Assembly: GCA_021736645.1 (NCBI GenBank)
Contig: JAIPFM010000198.1
Location: forward strand, 1-51,034
Origin: Phycisphaerae bacterium
GTDB lineage: Bacteria; Planctomycetota; Phycisphaerae; Sedimentisphaerales; Anaerobacaceae
DNA: 51,034 bases
Direction: 5' to 3'
Shown here: one piece after another, positions 39,128-48,305 of the stretch
How the letters are laid out: each line of letters opens with the position of its first letter
Numbering within the stretch: the stretch's first letter is position 1
Translations under genes and position numbers: made by a program
Notes under the pieces: generated by a model
Seen by the model: the letters and a program-made list of their open reading frames with translations, nothing else
The model's database searches: none
Told to the model about the DNA's origin: nothing

Positions 39128-42124
39128 ATGAATATACGTTTATTGATTGTGCTTATGCTGTTGTCTTCCATTGGCCTTGGCAGTCAGCCAATGTGGGTGC
39201 AGGACAATGCTCAACCCGAGGGGAGCGGCAGAAGCGGTTTTGCCCTGGCTGGCAATGGTTCAGCGGCCGATGTGCTGGTGGATGCCGGTGACAGCAAAAC
39301 AGTCCATCTGGCTGCCAGACTGTTTTCCGAGGATATTGAACGGGTCAGTGGTCTGAAAGCCAGTCTGAAGCAGGAGATCGCCTCTGCGTCATCGAGATGT
39401 GTGATCGTCGGTACACTCGATCATAGCCGCTTCATCAAGCGGTTGATACAGGATCATAAAATCGATGTCACGGACATTGAGAGGCAGTGGGAGAGCTGCC
39501 TGATTCAGGTCATTGACAATCCATTCAATGGCATAGAAAGGGCCCTGGTGGTGGCTGGCAGTGACAGACGAGGCGCTGCGTACGGATTGCTCGAATTGTC
39601 GAAGCAAATGGGTGTGTCACCCTGGGTGTATTTTGCTGACGTGCCGCCCAAGAAAAGAGACGCCATCATGATCAAGGCAGGCCGGTTTATACAGGCGTCG
39701 CCATCAGTCAAATATCGAGGCATCTTCATCAATGACGAGATGTGGGGACTGAGACCCTGGGCCATGAATACGCTGGCCCCGGCAGAGGGCAAGGGCATAG
39801 GGCCCACCACCTATCGCAAAGTATTTGAACTGCTCCTGAGGCTCAAGGCGAATTTCTGCTGGCCTGCCATGCATCAGCAGACCAAACCCTTCAATTTTTA
39901 TGAAGACAACAGGGTCGTGGCTGACGAATACGGCATTGTGATGGGGTCTTCTCACATCGAACCCATGCTGAGGAACAACATGGGCGGTGCCGAGTGGGAT
40001 CAGGAATACCCGGGCGAACCCTGGGACTATGTGAAGAACAAGGCGCACATCTATGAATACTGGGAGAAGCGCGCCAGAGAAAACGGGGAATACGAGAATG
40101 TTTATACACTGGGCAAGAGGGGCAAAGATGACGAGGCAGGCTCTGACATCACGGTACCCGTGCTTGAGGAGATTTTTGCGGATCAGCGGGCCATTCTGAA
40201 GAAGTGGGTGAATCCGGATATCACGAAGGTCCCGCAGGTTCTGGTTCCCTACACGGAAGTCCTGGGCCTGTACAACAAGGGGCTCAAGGTACCGGACGAT
40301 GTGATCATCTGCTGGCCGGACGACAATTTCGGCAATATCCGCCAGCTGCCCAATCAACAGGAGCGCCAGCGGTCCGGCGGCTCCGGCATCTATTATCACT
40401 TTCAGTGGCTCAACGGGGCCACCAGCGCCTATCCCTGGCTGTATACTTCACCCCTGGCCCTGACATGGACCGAAATGAAAAAGGCCTATGACTATAATGT
40501 GAGAGATCTCTGGGTGGTCAACGTGGGGGACATCAAGCCAGCGGAAATCGGCATCGAACACTTCATGCAGATGGCCTGGGACATATCCGCCTTTCAGGAG
40601 AACGACCCCATGGGCTTCTTGAAGGCCTGGGCCACAAGAGACTTTGGCGAGGCCTATGCCTCGCGCATTGCCGGCATTATGACAAAACATTTTGAACTGG
40701 GCTATGCACGCAGACCGGAGCACATGGTGATGTACGTGGGGCGCACCAGGGAATACACGTATGACTGGTTCAGCGTGACGAACTACAACGACGAGGCGCA
40801 GCAAAGGGTGGACGCCTACGATCAGTTGATGCGGGAAACGGATGCCGTCTACGAGTCGCTGCCTGCGGAAAAGAAGGACGCCTTTTTCCAGATGGTCGCC
40901 TACAATGTCAAGGGGGCCGCACTGCATAACAAGAAGGTGATCTATGCCCAGAAATCCAATGCCTATGCCAAGCAGAACCGGGCCAGCGCCACTGTGTATG
41001 CAGCCATGGCCCAGCAGGCGGAACAGGACATCAAGGCCCTGATCAGGCACTACAACACAGAACTGATCACCGTCGGTGCCAAATGGAACCACATGGCATC
41101 CCTGCCGGGTCCCTGGGGCGCGCAGTGGCAGCAGTGGGCCATGCCGCCTCTGGGCGATTATCCGGGCAACGACGGCCCTGCAATGAACATCGCACTCGAG
41201 GGAGGTGACGATGCAAACCTGCCCGGGTTCAGTGTGTACAACAAGGATACACGGTTCATTGATCTCTACAACACAGGCAACGGTGTGGTCAACTGGTCGG
41301 CCAGGACATCTGCAGACTGGATCCAACTCAGTGAGTCGTCCGGAACCATGGCAGATGAAACAAGGGTCTGGGTGACCATTGACTGGGCAACGGCCCCCAG
41401 GGGTGCGGCACAGGACGGGCACGTGACATTTGCCTGGTCCTCGTCTTCCGTGGATGTGTGGACCGACTACGACGCCATGTCCGAGACCGAGAGGGCGGCC
41501 TTTCGGGCAGGGACACTGGGCCGCAGACGATCGGGCAATGTATTGGATGTGGCATTGTCCGTATTCAATCCCCAGTCACCTTCTATTCAGTCAGTCACCG
41601 GCTTTGTGGAAAGCCACGGCTATATTTCCATGGAGGCTGAACACTATTCAAGAAAAGTCGACAAGGTGCAGGCTGCATGGCATGTCCTCGAAGGATTGGG
41701 ACGCACAGGCAACTCGGTCACTGTATTGCCCACGGACATTCCCGGCATCGTTTCCCTGGACGACATGGCCGCGAAATCACCCCTGCTTCAATATGATGTT
41801 TACACGTTTTCAGAGGGCCAGGTGGAGATCAGTTTTAACTGCATCCCGTCCAACCCGATCAATGCAGACCATGGCGTGCGTCTGGCCGTGTCCATTGACC
41901 AGGCCAGGCCTGTCATGGCATCGCGCACAGGAAGGAACGTGATTGACAATCTCATGACCTTGAAGGCCAAACTGGACATGCCCAAACAGGGTCAGCATCA
42001 GTTGAATGTGTGGATGGTGGATCCGGGCGTGGTGATCGACAAGATTATCATGGATACCGGCGGCGTCAAGGACTCCTACCTGGGCCCGCCTGAGTCCATG
42101 ATGCATCCTGCTGGAAGCCAATGA
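39128..42124 (+). CDS. GH115 alpha-glucuronidase, exported
   Basis: A 998-residue protein with a Sec signal (MNIRLLIVLMLLSSIGLGS). Family features run in order: an N-terminal domain with RCVIVGTLDHS and VVAGSDRRGAAYGLLELS, the barrel with YRGIFINDEMWGLRPWA, KANFCWPAMHQQTKPFN, GIVMGSSHIEPML, PYTEVLGLYNKGL, ICWPDDNFGNIRQLP and RDLWVVNVGDIKPAE, a helical bundle, then C-terminal beta-domains. Full length for GH115, whose known members remove (4-O-methyl)glucuronic acid from internal xylose residues of xylan. No xylanase or xylosidase is nearby and sulfatases flank it on both sides, so the target is more likely a uronic-acid branch on a sulfated algal or animal polymer. That substrate is inferred. 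Confidence 0.88.
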   Translation: MNIRLLIVLMLLSSIGLGSQPMWVQDNAQPEGSGRSGFALAGNGSAADVLVDAGDSKTVHLAARLFSEDIERVSGLKASLKQEIASASSRCVIVGTLDHSRFIKRLIQDHKIDVTDIERQWESCLIQVIDNPFNGIERALVVAGSDRRGAAYGLLELSKQMGVSPWVYFADVPPKKRDAIMIKAGRFIQASPSVKYRGIFINDEMWGLRPWAMNTLAPAEGKGIGPTTYRKVFELLLRLKANFCWPAMHQQTKPFNFYEDNRVVADEYGIVMGSSHIEPMLRNNMGGAEWDQEYPGEPWDYVKNKAHIYEYWEKRARENGEYENVYTLGKRGKDDEAGSDITVPVLEEIFADQRAILKKWVNPDITKVPQVLVPYTEVLGLYNKGLKVPDDVIICWPDDNFGNIRQLPNQQERQRSGGSGIYYHFQWLNGATSAYPWLYTSPLALTWTEMKKAYDYNVRDLWVVNVGDIKPAEIGIEHFMQMAWDISAFQENDPMGFLKAWATRDFGEAYASRIAGIMTKHFELGYARRPEHMVMYVGRTREYTYDWFSVTNYNDEAQQRVDAYDQLMRETDAVYESLPAEKKDAFFQMVAYNVKGAALHNKKVIYAQKSNAYAKQNRASATVYAAMAQQAEQDIKALIRHYNTELITVGAKWNHMASLPGPWGAQWQQWAMPPLGDYPGNDGPAMNIALEGGDDANLPGFSVYNKDTRFIDLYNTGNGVVNWSARTSADWIQLSESSGTMADETRVWVTIDWATAPRGAAQDGHVTFAWSSSSVDVWTDYDAMSETERAAFRAGTLGRRRSGNVLDVALSVFNPQSPSIQSVTGFVESHGYISMEAEHYSRKVDKVQAAWHVLEGLGRTGNSVTVLPTDIPGIVSLDDMAAKSPLLQYDVYTFSEGQVEISFNCIPSNPINADHGVRLAVSIDQARPVMASRTGRNVIDNLMTLKAKLDMPKQGQHQLNVWMVDPGVVIDKIIMDTGGVKDSYLGPPESMMHPAGSQ

Positions 42125-42152
42125 ACCCATAAAACAACACAAGGAGTTTTAG

Positions 42153-43706
42153 ATGTTGACACGACGTGACTTTATGAAACAGGCCGTGGCGGCCGGCATG
42201 GCTGCCGCTGTGCCGAAATTTTCCTTTGCAGCAGATGGCAAGGACAAACCCAACATTGTGTTGATCCTGGCTGACGACATGGGTATCGATTCTGTGGCAG
42301 CGCTCAATGAAAAATGCGGTATACCCACACCTCATCTGGATCGACTGCTCACACAGGGCATGCACTTCACGGATGCACACTCGGGCTCAGCCGTGTGTTC
42401 GCCCACGCGCTACGGTGTGCTGACAGGCAGGTATTCATGGCGAAGCCGTCTGAAGCGAGGCATTGTGGGACAGTGGGAGCGTCCGTTGATCGAAGACGAT
42501 CGGTTGACATTGCCGGGCATGCTCAAGCAACAGGGGTACAGCACGGCCTGTATCGGCAAGTGGCATCTGGGCTGGCACTGGCCCAAGACCGGCGGCGGTT
42601 TTACCAACAAACTTGCGGACATTGACTTCAGCAAGCCCACAGGGGGTGGTCCCTGCACAGCCGGCTTTGACCAGTACTTTGGCGACGATGTGCCCAACTG
42701 GCCACCGTTCGTGTGGATCGAGAATGACACAACCCAGGGCATTCCAGACACGCAGCTCACCTTTGCCAGTCACTACTATTCCAACAACGGGATTGGCGTG
42801 AAGGGCTGGACTCTGGAAGACGTGCTGCCCAAGATCACGGACAGGTGCGTGGAGTACATCAACACGCATGCTCCAAAGAAGGACCCCTTCTTTTTGTATT
42901 TCCCCATGACCTCACCGCATACCCCCATTGCCCCGTCAAAACAATTCCTGGGCAAGAGCGGCATCAGTCCGTATGCGGATCTGCTGATGCAGACCGACTG
43001 GTGTGTGGGCCAGGTGCTCAAGGCACTGGACGACACGGGTGCGGCTGACAACACGCTGGTCATCTTCACCACGGACAACGGCACGTCCCCCAAGTGTGAC
43101 TTCGATCAACTCAGGGAGCACAACACGGATCTGCAGAATCACTGGCGCGGCATGAAGGCAGATGCCTATGAAGGCGGACACCGTGTGCCGTTTATCGTGC
43201 GATGGCCCGGCAAAATAAAACCCGGCACCAAATCGGACCAGACCATTTCCCTGGTGGACATCATGGCCACCTGCGCCGAGGCCGTGGGCGTGACACTGCC
43301 TGACACGGCAGCCGAGGACAGTGTCAGTCTGCTGCCCACACTCCGGGGAGACACCGTGACACGGCCTCTGCACGAAGCGGTCATCTGTCACTCCATCACC
43401 GGCGTGTTTGTGGTGCGCCAGGGCTCGTGGAAACTCCAGTACTCAGCAGGATCTGCCGGGTGGAGTCTGCCCAGTGACAATGAGGCCGAAAAGCTGGGAC
43501 TGCCCAAATGGCAGCTTTACAATCTTGCCGTAGACCCCAAGGAAACGGAGAACCGGATCAACCACCACCCTGAGGTGGTCGAGGCACTGACAGGCATACT
43601 CCGCAGATACATTGAACAGGGACGCTCCACACCCGGAGCCCCACAGAAAAATCACAACGGCGCCATCTGGTGGCAAGGGCTGCCATGGAACTCAAGCGAC
43701 CTGTGA
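42153..43706 (+). CDS. Tat-exported S1-family sulfatase (C-S-P-T-R)
   Basis: A 517-residue sulfatase with a twin-arginine signal (MLTRRDFMKQAVAAGMAAAV). Asp41-Asp42 in ILADDMGID, the maturation motif C82-S-P-T-R followed by YGVLTGRYSWRSRL, CIGKWHLGWHWP, FPMTSPHTPIAP and FTTDNGTSPKCDF define the S1 site. Thr replaces the usual Ser at +3 of the motif, and the neighbouring sulfatase at 43723 has the same C-x-P-T-R-Y-G pattern and similar length. The two are close paralogues, suggesting duplication with different regiospecificity. AAGGAG precedes the ATG. The gene begins 28 bp after the GH115 stop. Confidence 0.9.
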   Translation: MLTRRDFMKQAVAAGMAAAVPKFSFAADGKDKPNIVLILADDMGIDSVAALNEKCGIPTPHLDRLLTQGMHFTDAHSGSAVCSPTRYGVLTGRYSWRSRLKRGIVGQWERPLIEDDRLTLPGMLKQQGYSTACIGKWHLGWHWPKTGGGFTNKLADIDFSKPTGGGPCTAGFDQYFGDDVPNWPPFVWIENDTTQGIPDTQLTFASHYYSNNGIGVKGWTLEDVLPKITDRCVEYINTHAPKKDPFFLYFPMTSPHTPIAPSKQFLGKSGISPYADLLMQTDWCVGQVLKALDDTGAADNTLVIFTTDNGTSPKCDFDQLREHNTDLQNHWRGMKADAYEGGHRVPFIVRWPGKIKPGTKSDQTISLVDIMATCAEAVGVTLPDTAAEDSVSLLPTLRGDTVTRPLHEAVICHSITGVFVVRQGSWKLQYSAGSAGWSLPSDNEAEKLGLPKWQLYNLAVDPKETENRINHHPEVVEALTGILRRYIEQGRSTPGAPQKNHNGAIWWQGLPWNSSDL

Positions 43707-43722
43707 GAGAAAGTGACTTAGA

Positions 43723-45228
43723 ATGAACACACGTGGACCGGTAAAAAAACTTGGTGTGAAAAATGTTGTCATGGCCCTGTTGAGTTGTGCTGTGTGGTGT
43801 CACATGGCCTCCGCCGAATCACTGACCCCGGAGAAACCCAATATCGTCATCATCCTTGCGGATGACATGGGGTACGGAGAACTTCAATGCCTCAATCCCA
43901 GGCGTGGTAAGATCAAGACGCCACAACTGGACGCAATCGCACGGGCGGGCATGGTCTTTACGGACGCGCACAGCGGGTCTTCAGTCTGCACGCCCACACG
44001 CTATGGACTCATGACAGGACGCTATGCCTGGCGCACGCGCTTGCAGAACGGCGTGCTCACCGGGGGGCCGTCCTTGATTGCCAAAGATCGCCTGACACTG
44101 GCGAAGATGCTCAAGCAAGAAGGTTACCACACGGCGATGTTCGGCAAGTGGCATCTGGGCATGTTGTTTAACGGCAAAAAAGAGGCCAATGACGTCGCTA
44201 TTGGCGCCAAAATTACCGACGGCCCCATGGATGCAGGCGGGTTCGACGAGTTTCACGGGTTTCACCATGCCAGACAGATCAAGGTCTGGATTGACAACGA
44301 TACAGTCACCGAGCACGTCACACCGATCGACATGCTCCCAAAACTGTGCGCCGGCGCAGTGAATTACATCCAGGGGCGCCAAGGAAAAGAAGGCCCGTTC
44401 TTTCTGTACATACCGTGGAGCTCGCCACACAGCCCTGTGGTGCCAAGCGTTCAATGGCAAGGCAAGAGTGGACTCAATGCACACGCTGATTTCGTCATGC
44501 AGACGGACGATTGTTACGGCCAGGTCATCAAGGCGCTGCGAGACAATGACCTGCTCGACAACACGCTGGTGATCTGCAGCAGTGACAATGGCACATCTGC
44601 GCCCACGTCAAAAAAGGCAGACCTCGAACAGATGGGCCATTTTCCCAGCGCAGATCTGCGCGGTTCCAAGGCCGATATCTGGGACGGCGGTCACCGTGTC
44701 CCCTTCATCGCTCTGTGGCCCAATGTGATCAAGGCCGGCCGTCAGAGTGACAAGCTTGTATGCCTGACTGACGTCATGGCCACCCTGGCCGATAGGGTGG
44801 GGTTCGAGCTGCCCCCCAATGCCGCAGAAGACAGTATGAGCTTTTTGCCGGCACTAAAGGGCCTGGACAGCCACGCACGCACCAGTGTGATTCATCACTC
44901 GATATCCGGGTACTTTGCCATTCGCCAGGGCAGCGACAAACTGATCCTGTGTCCCGGCTCTGGGGGGTGGACAGCACCGAAACCCACTGGCGCCTTGTGG
45001 AAGAAACTGGAAAAGGAAGGCGGGCCCACGGTCCAGTTGTATGACATGACCCAGGATCTGGGCGAGCAGAAGAACCTGGCCGACAGTAGGCCGGAAACGG
45101 TCCAGCGTATGCGGGCCTTGCTGCAAAAACAGGTGGATGAAGGCCGCACCACACCAGGCCCCAGGCAGGTCAATGATGTGCCCGTCACGGTGGAGAAACG
45201 ACCTGGCAACAGACCGGGCAATGAGTGA
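43723..45228 (+). CDS. Sec-exported S1-family sulfatase (C-T-P-T-R), paralogue of the preceding gene
   Basis: A 501-residue sulfatase with a Sec-type signal (VVMALLSCAVWCHMASAES), unlike its Tat-exported neighbour. ILADDMGYGELQCLNP (Asp47-Asp48), the maturation motif C89-T-P-T-R followed by YGLMTGRYAWRTRL, MFGKWHLGML, IPWSSPHSPVVP and CSSDNGTSAPTSKK mark the active site. It shares SAD/NAD-LMQTD-type (HADFVMQTDDCYGQV) and GGHRVPFI segments with the gene at 42153. The 16-bp spacing and sequence similarity indicate tandem duplication within one operon. Substrate position is unknown. Confidence 0.9.
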   Translation: MNTRGPVKKLGVKNVVMALLSCAVWCHMASAESLTPEKPNIVIILADDMGYGELQCLNPRRGKIKTPQLDAIARAGMVFTDAHSGSSVCTPTRYGLMTGRYAWRTRLQNGVLTGGPSLIAKDRLTLAKMLKQEGYHTAMFGKWHLGMLFNGKKEANDVAIGAKITDGPMDAGGFDEFHGFHHARQIKVWIDNDTVTEHVTPIDMLPKLCAGAVNYIQGRQGKEGPFFLYIPWSSPHSPVVPSVQWQGKSGLNAHADFVMQTDDCYGQVIKALRDNDLLDNTLVICSSDNGTSAPTSKKADLEQMGHFPSADLRGSKADIWDGGHRVPFIALWPNVIKAGRQSDKLVCLTDVMATLADRVGFELPPNAAEDSMSFLPALKGLDSHARTSVIHHSISGYFAIRQGSDKLILCPGSGGWTAPKPTGALWKKLEKEGGPTVQLYDMTQDLGEQKNLADSRPETVQRMRALLQKQVDEGRTTPGPRQVNDVPVTVEKRPGNRPGNE

Positions 45229-45340
45229 CATCAAAAGTGAGCCTGACCCGATTTGGCCGTCAGTCTGTCTGTAGGAAATCGCCACGAGGACAGTGACGAA
45301 CCAGTAAAATCATTAGACAACCCTATTTGAGGACAATGAA

Positions 45341-46912
45341 ATGAACTTACGCCCGTATCTCAAAGGCCTTGGAATGAGTCTCACTGTGATGGCCTTTATC
45401 GTGTGCGCAGCGGTCTCGCCACGGATCTCGGCCGCTGCTGTGCATGACAAGAGGCCCAACATCCTCTTCATCCTCGCGGATGACCAGTCGCCGTTTGATC
45501 TGAAGATGTACAATCCCGACTCGATTCTGGAGACGCCTGTGCTGGATCAACTGGCGGCCCAGGGTATGGTTTTTGACGGGGCCTATCACATGGGGTCCTG
45601 GTCCGGCGCCGTGTGCACGCCCTCGCGCCATATGATCATGTCCGGACGGACGGTCTGGCATATTCCCGGCGGAGCCAACCCGAATGCGGTGAAGCAAGAG
45701 TTGGTCCCTGTTGATCTGCCAGAAAACACCATGGCTGCGATTTTCAACCGGGCCGGCTATGCCACCATGCGAACCTGCAAACAGGGCAACAGCTATGCAG
45801 CCGCCAATGCGAAGTTTACAGTGCGTCATGACAGCAGCAAACGCGGCGGCACGGATGAGACAGGCAGCGCCTGGCACGCTGAACAGGTGCTCAACTACCT
45901 GGAGGATCGACAGGTACGTCAGGATACCAAGCCCTTTATGATTTACTACGGCTTTTCGCATCCGCATGATCCGCGCAACGGCAAGGTGGATTTGCTGGCC
46001 AAGTACGGCGCAGTCAACCACACGGACAGAACCACGCTTCCGCCTGCCAATCCCAAGCAGCCGGCACTGCCCGTGAACTATCTGCCGGCCCATCCGTTTC
46101 ATCACGGCCATCCGGGACTGCGCGATGAGGTCAAGGTCAGCGGCGTGTGGGAAAAGCGAGATGAACGGACGATTCGCAATGAGATGGGACGCGAATTTGC
46201 CTGCAGTGAAAACATCGACATCCAGATTGGACGGGTGCTCAAAAAACTCGAGGCCATGGGCGAACTGGACAACACCTACATCGTGTACACCGCAGACCAT
46301 GGCATTGCCATAGGCCGGCATGGCCTGCAGGGCAAGCAGAATCTCTACGAGCACACCTGGCGTGTCCCTTATATTGTCAAGGGACCCGGGATCAGGGCTG
46401 GCTCGAGGGTGCAGGGCAATATTTATCTGCTCGATACACTGGGAACGCTGTTGGACCTGGCAGGGATCGAGGCACCCACCACGGTTGAGAGCACCAGCTT
46501 TCGTGACGTGCTTGAAGGCAAAAAGGACACGGTTCGCGAGGTTCTCTTTGGTGTGTACTGCGGGGGGACAAAGCCGGGCATGCGGTCTGTGCGAAAGGGC
46601 GACTGGAAACTGATCAAGTATGATGTCCTGCAGGGCACGGTGCGCGAGACGCAGTTGTTTAACCTGAAGGACAATCCCCATGAGTTTCTCAAGGAGCACC
46701 AGGACGCGAGTGTGGTTGCGCTGAGTGCCAACACCGCCAAGCCCAACCAGGTCAATCTGGCGCAGGATCCGAGATATGCGGACAAGCTGGCTGAGATGGA
46801 GGCCTTGCTGCTCTCGGAAATGAGGCGTCTTGACGATCCGTACCGCCTCTGGAATCAGCCCGACGACGGTCTCACGACCCTGTCCCCCAAATCGAATAAG
46901 AAGAATGGGTAG
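45341..46912 (+). CDS. Sec-exported S1-family sulfatase (C-T-P-S-R)
   Basis: A 523-residue sulfatase with a Sec signal (LTVMAFIVCAAVSPRISA). GAGGA lies 8 nt before the ATG. FILADDQSPFDL (Asp47-Asp48), an MGSWSG stretch just before the maturation motif C92-T-P-S-R-HMIMSGR, YGFSHPHDPRNG, and VYTADHGIAIGRHGLQGKQNLYEHTWRVP define the active site. The DHG block (rather than DNG) and the LQGKQNLYEH segment separate it from the other sulfatases here, so it probably belongs to a different S1 subfamily. A 112-bp gap separates it from the previous sulfatase and no clear promoter is seen there. Confidence 0.9.
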   Translation: MNLRPYLKGLGMSLTVMAFIVCAAVSPRISAAAVHDKRPNILFILADDQSPFDLKMYNPDSILETPVLDQLAAQGMVFDGAYHMGSWSGAVCTPSRHMIMSGRTVWHIPGGANPNAVKQELVPVDLPENTMAAIFNRAGYATMRTCKQGNSYAAANAKFTVRHDSSKRGGTDETGSAWHAEQVLNYLEDRQVRQDTKPFMIYYGFSHPHDPRNGKVDLLAKYGAVNHTDRTTLPPANPKQPALPVNYLPAHPFHHGHPGLRDEVKVSGVWEKRDERTIRNEMGREFACSENIDIQIGRVLKKLEAMGELDNTYIVYTADHGIAIGRHGLQGKQNLYEHTWRVPYIVKGPGIRAGSRVQGNIYLLDTLGTLLDLAGIEAPTTVESTSFRDVLEGKKDTVREVLFGVYCGGTKPGMRSVRKGDWKLIKYDVLQGTVRETQLFNLKDNPHEFLKEHQDASVVALSANTAKPNQVNLAQDPRYADKLAEMEALLLSEMRRLDDPYRLWNQPDDGLTTLSPKSNKKNG

Positions 46913-46972
46913 TGTAGGCCCCAAAAGCAGGGCAGGTGTCTGAATCGGTCAAGGGTTCCTGGCAGGTTGGCC

Positions 46973-47001
46973 TTGATCAATACCGGGTTAATTGCTATAG
47001 T
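46973..47001 (+). promoter_or_regulatory. Candidate sigma70 promoter for the peptidase gene
   Basis: TTGATC (46973-46978), a 17-nt spacer and TATAGT (46996-47001) match consensus at 4 of 6 and 5 of 6 positions with ideal spacing. It lies in the 148-bp gap after the sulfatase stop and would give a leader of about 53 nt to the ATG at 47061. The best-looking promoter by eye in the window. Confidence 0.5.
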
Positions 47002-47060
47002 GAAGTGGTCTCGTCAAAGGAACTATTCATACTGAACCTCGGAAAGACAGGGTGAATCAC

Positions 47061-48290
47061 ATGAAAAAGAGTCTCCGTATGTTGCCCGTTGCCATGTTAT
47101 TGATTTTGAGTGCGTCCGTGTCTTTTGCGCAAACCAGGGACACCGGCAAACTCATGGAATACGAGAACCCCTTTTACAAGACCATCGAAAAGGCCATTGC
47201 CGAGTTCGAGAAGAAAGAGCAAGCACCCAAGCTCAAGTTCAAGATGGATTTTACGGGCCACGACCTGCCCAAGACCACGGCCGAGTTCACGCAGGTCTGG
47301 CACAATGATCCTGTGGCCCAGGGCAATTCCGGTATGTGCTGGTGCTATGCCACGACCTCTCTGATGGAATCGGAGTGTTACCGTCTGCACCAGAAAAAGA
47401 TCAAGCTCTCCGAACTGCACACTGTGTACTGGGAGTACGTGGAAAAGGCCCGGCGTTTTGTGCGCGAACAGGGGGACTCCGAGTTCGGTCAGGGCTCGCA
47501 GGCCAATGCGGTGCTCCGCATCTGGAAGCAATACGGCTGTGTGCCGGCTGAGGCATACACGGGCATGAAAGAGGGCCAGGTGCATCACAATCACTCGAAG
47601 ATGTTTGCCCAGATGCAGACCTATCTTCAGAGCGTCAAGCGTGACAACGCCTGGAATGAAAAGGTCGTGCTGGACACCATCAAATCCATCCTGAACCATC
47701 ATATTGGCGAGCCGCCCAAAAAGATCCAGTACCAGGGACGAACGATGACACCCAGGCAGTTTCTGGCCAATGAAGTCAAGGTCAAGCCGGATGACTACAT
47801 CGATGTCCTGTCCCTGATGACTGCATCGTACTGGCAGAAGGCCGAATATACCTGCCCGGACAACTGGTGGCACAGCAAACGCTACAACAACGTGCCTCTG
47901 GACGATTTTATGACCACCCTCAAGCGGGCGGTCAAGGATGGCTACAGTTTGATGATTGGCGGTGATGTGAGCGAGTCCGGTTATTTCTCGTTCAAGGATG
48001 TGGCCATGGTGCCATCCTATGACATCCCGTCAGCGTACATTGACGAACATGCACGCCAGTTCCGTTTCAGCAATAACACCACCACGGACGATCATGCCAT
48101 TCACGTGGTCGGGACTCAGGAAAGAGACAATGGCACATGGTTCCTGATCAAGGATTCCGGCAGCGGGGCACGCAACGGTGCCAACCCGGGCTACTATTTT
48201 TACCACGAAGATTACCTGAAACTGAAGATGATGTACTTTGTGGTGCACAAGTCTGCAGTCAAGGGTTTGCTGACCCGCATGAAAAAGTAG
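47061..48290 (+). CDS. Exported C1B-type cysteine peptidase (bleomycin hydrolase/aminopeptidase C-like)
   Basis: A 409-residue papain-fold peptidase with a Sec signal (KKSLRMLPVAMLLILSASVSFA). The ATG at 47061 is preferred; a GTG three codons upstream is possible. The active-site block QGNSGMCWCYA carries the oxyanion Gln and nucleophile Cys93, and DHAIHVVG carries the His (~345). The usual N-S-W-G segment is replaced by KDSGSGARNG, so Asp365 sits where the catalytic Asn is normally found; I have seen this in Bacteroidetes-type homologues, so it is probably a subfamily trait. Typical C1B enzymes are cytoplasmic hexameric aminopeptidases; an exported form suggests digestion of peptides or glycoprotein outside. 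It has its own candidate promoter. Confidence 0.85.
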   Translation: MKKSLRMLPVAMLLILSASVSFAQTRDTGKLMEYENPFYKTIEKAIAEFEKKEQAPKLKFKMDFTGHDLPKTTAEFTQVWHNDPVAQGNSGMCWCYATTSLMESECYRLHQKKIKLSELHTVYWEYVEKARRFVREQGDSEFGQGSQANAVLRIWKQYGCVPAEAYTGMKEGQVHHNHSKMFAQMQTYLQSVKRDNAWNEKVVLDTIKSILNHHIGEPPKKIQYQGRTMTPRQFLANEVKVKPDDYIDVLSLMTASYWQKAEYTCPDNWWHSKRYNNVPLDDFMTTLKRAVKDGYSLMIGGDVSESGYFSFKDVAMVPSYDIPSAYIDEHARQFRFSNNTTTDDHAIHVVGTQERDNGTWFLIKDSGSGARNGANPGYYFYHEDYLKLKMMYFVVHKSAVKGLLTRMKK

Positions 48291-48305
48291 TGTAGAGGAT
48301 TAAGC

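Noticed and set aside
39128..42124. Xylan-utilisation locus based on GH115
   Set aside because: No xylanase, xylosidase or xylose genes are present, while sulfatases flank the gene on both sides.
45347..46924. 525-codon open frame antisense to the sulfatase at 45341
   Set aside because: It mirrors almost exactly the plus-strand sulfatase, whose catalytic motifs are intact. The antisense translation shows no motif or signal.
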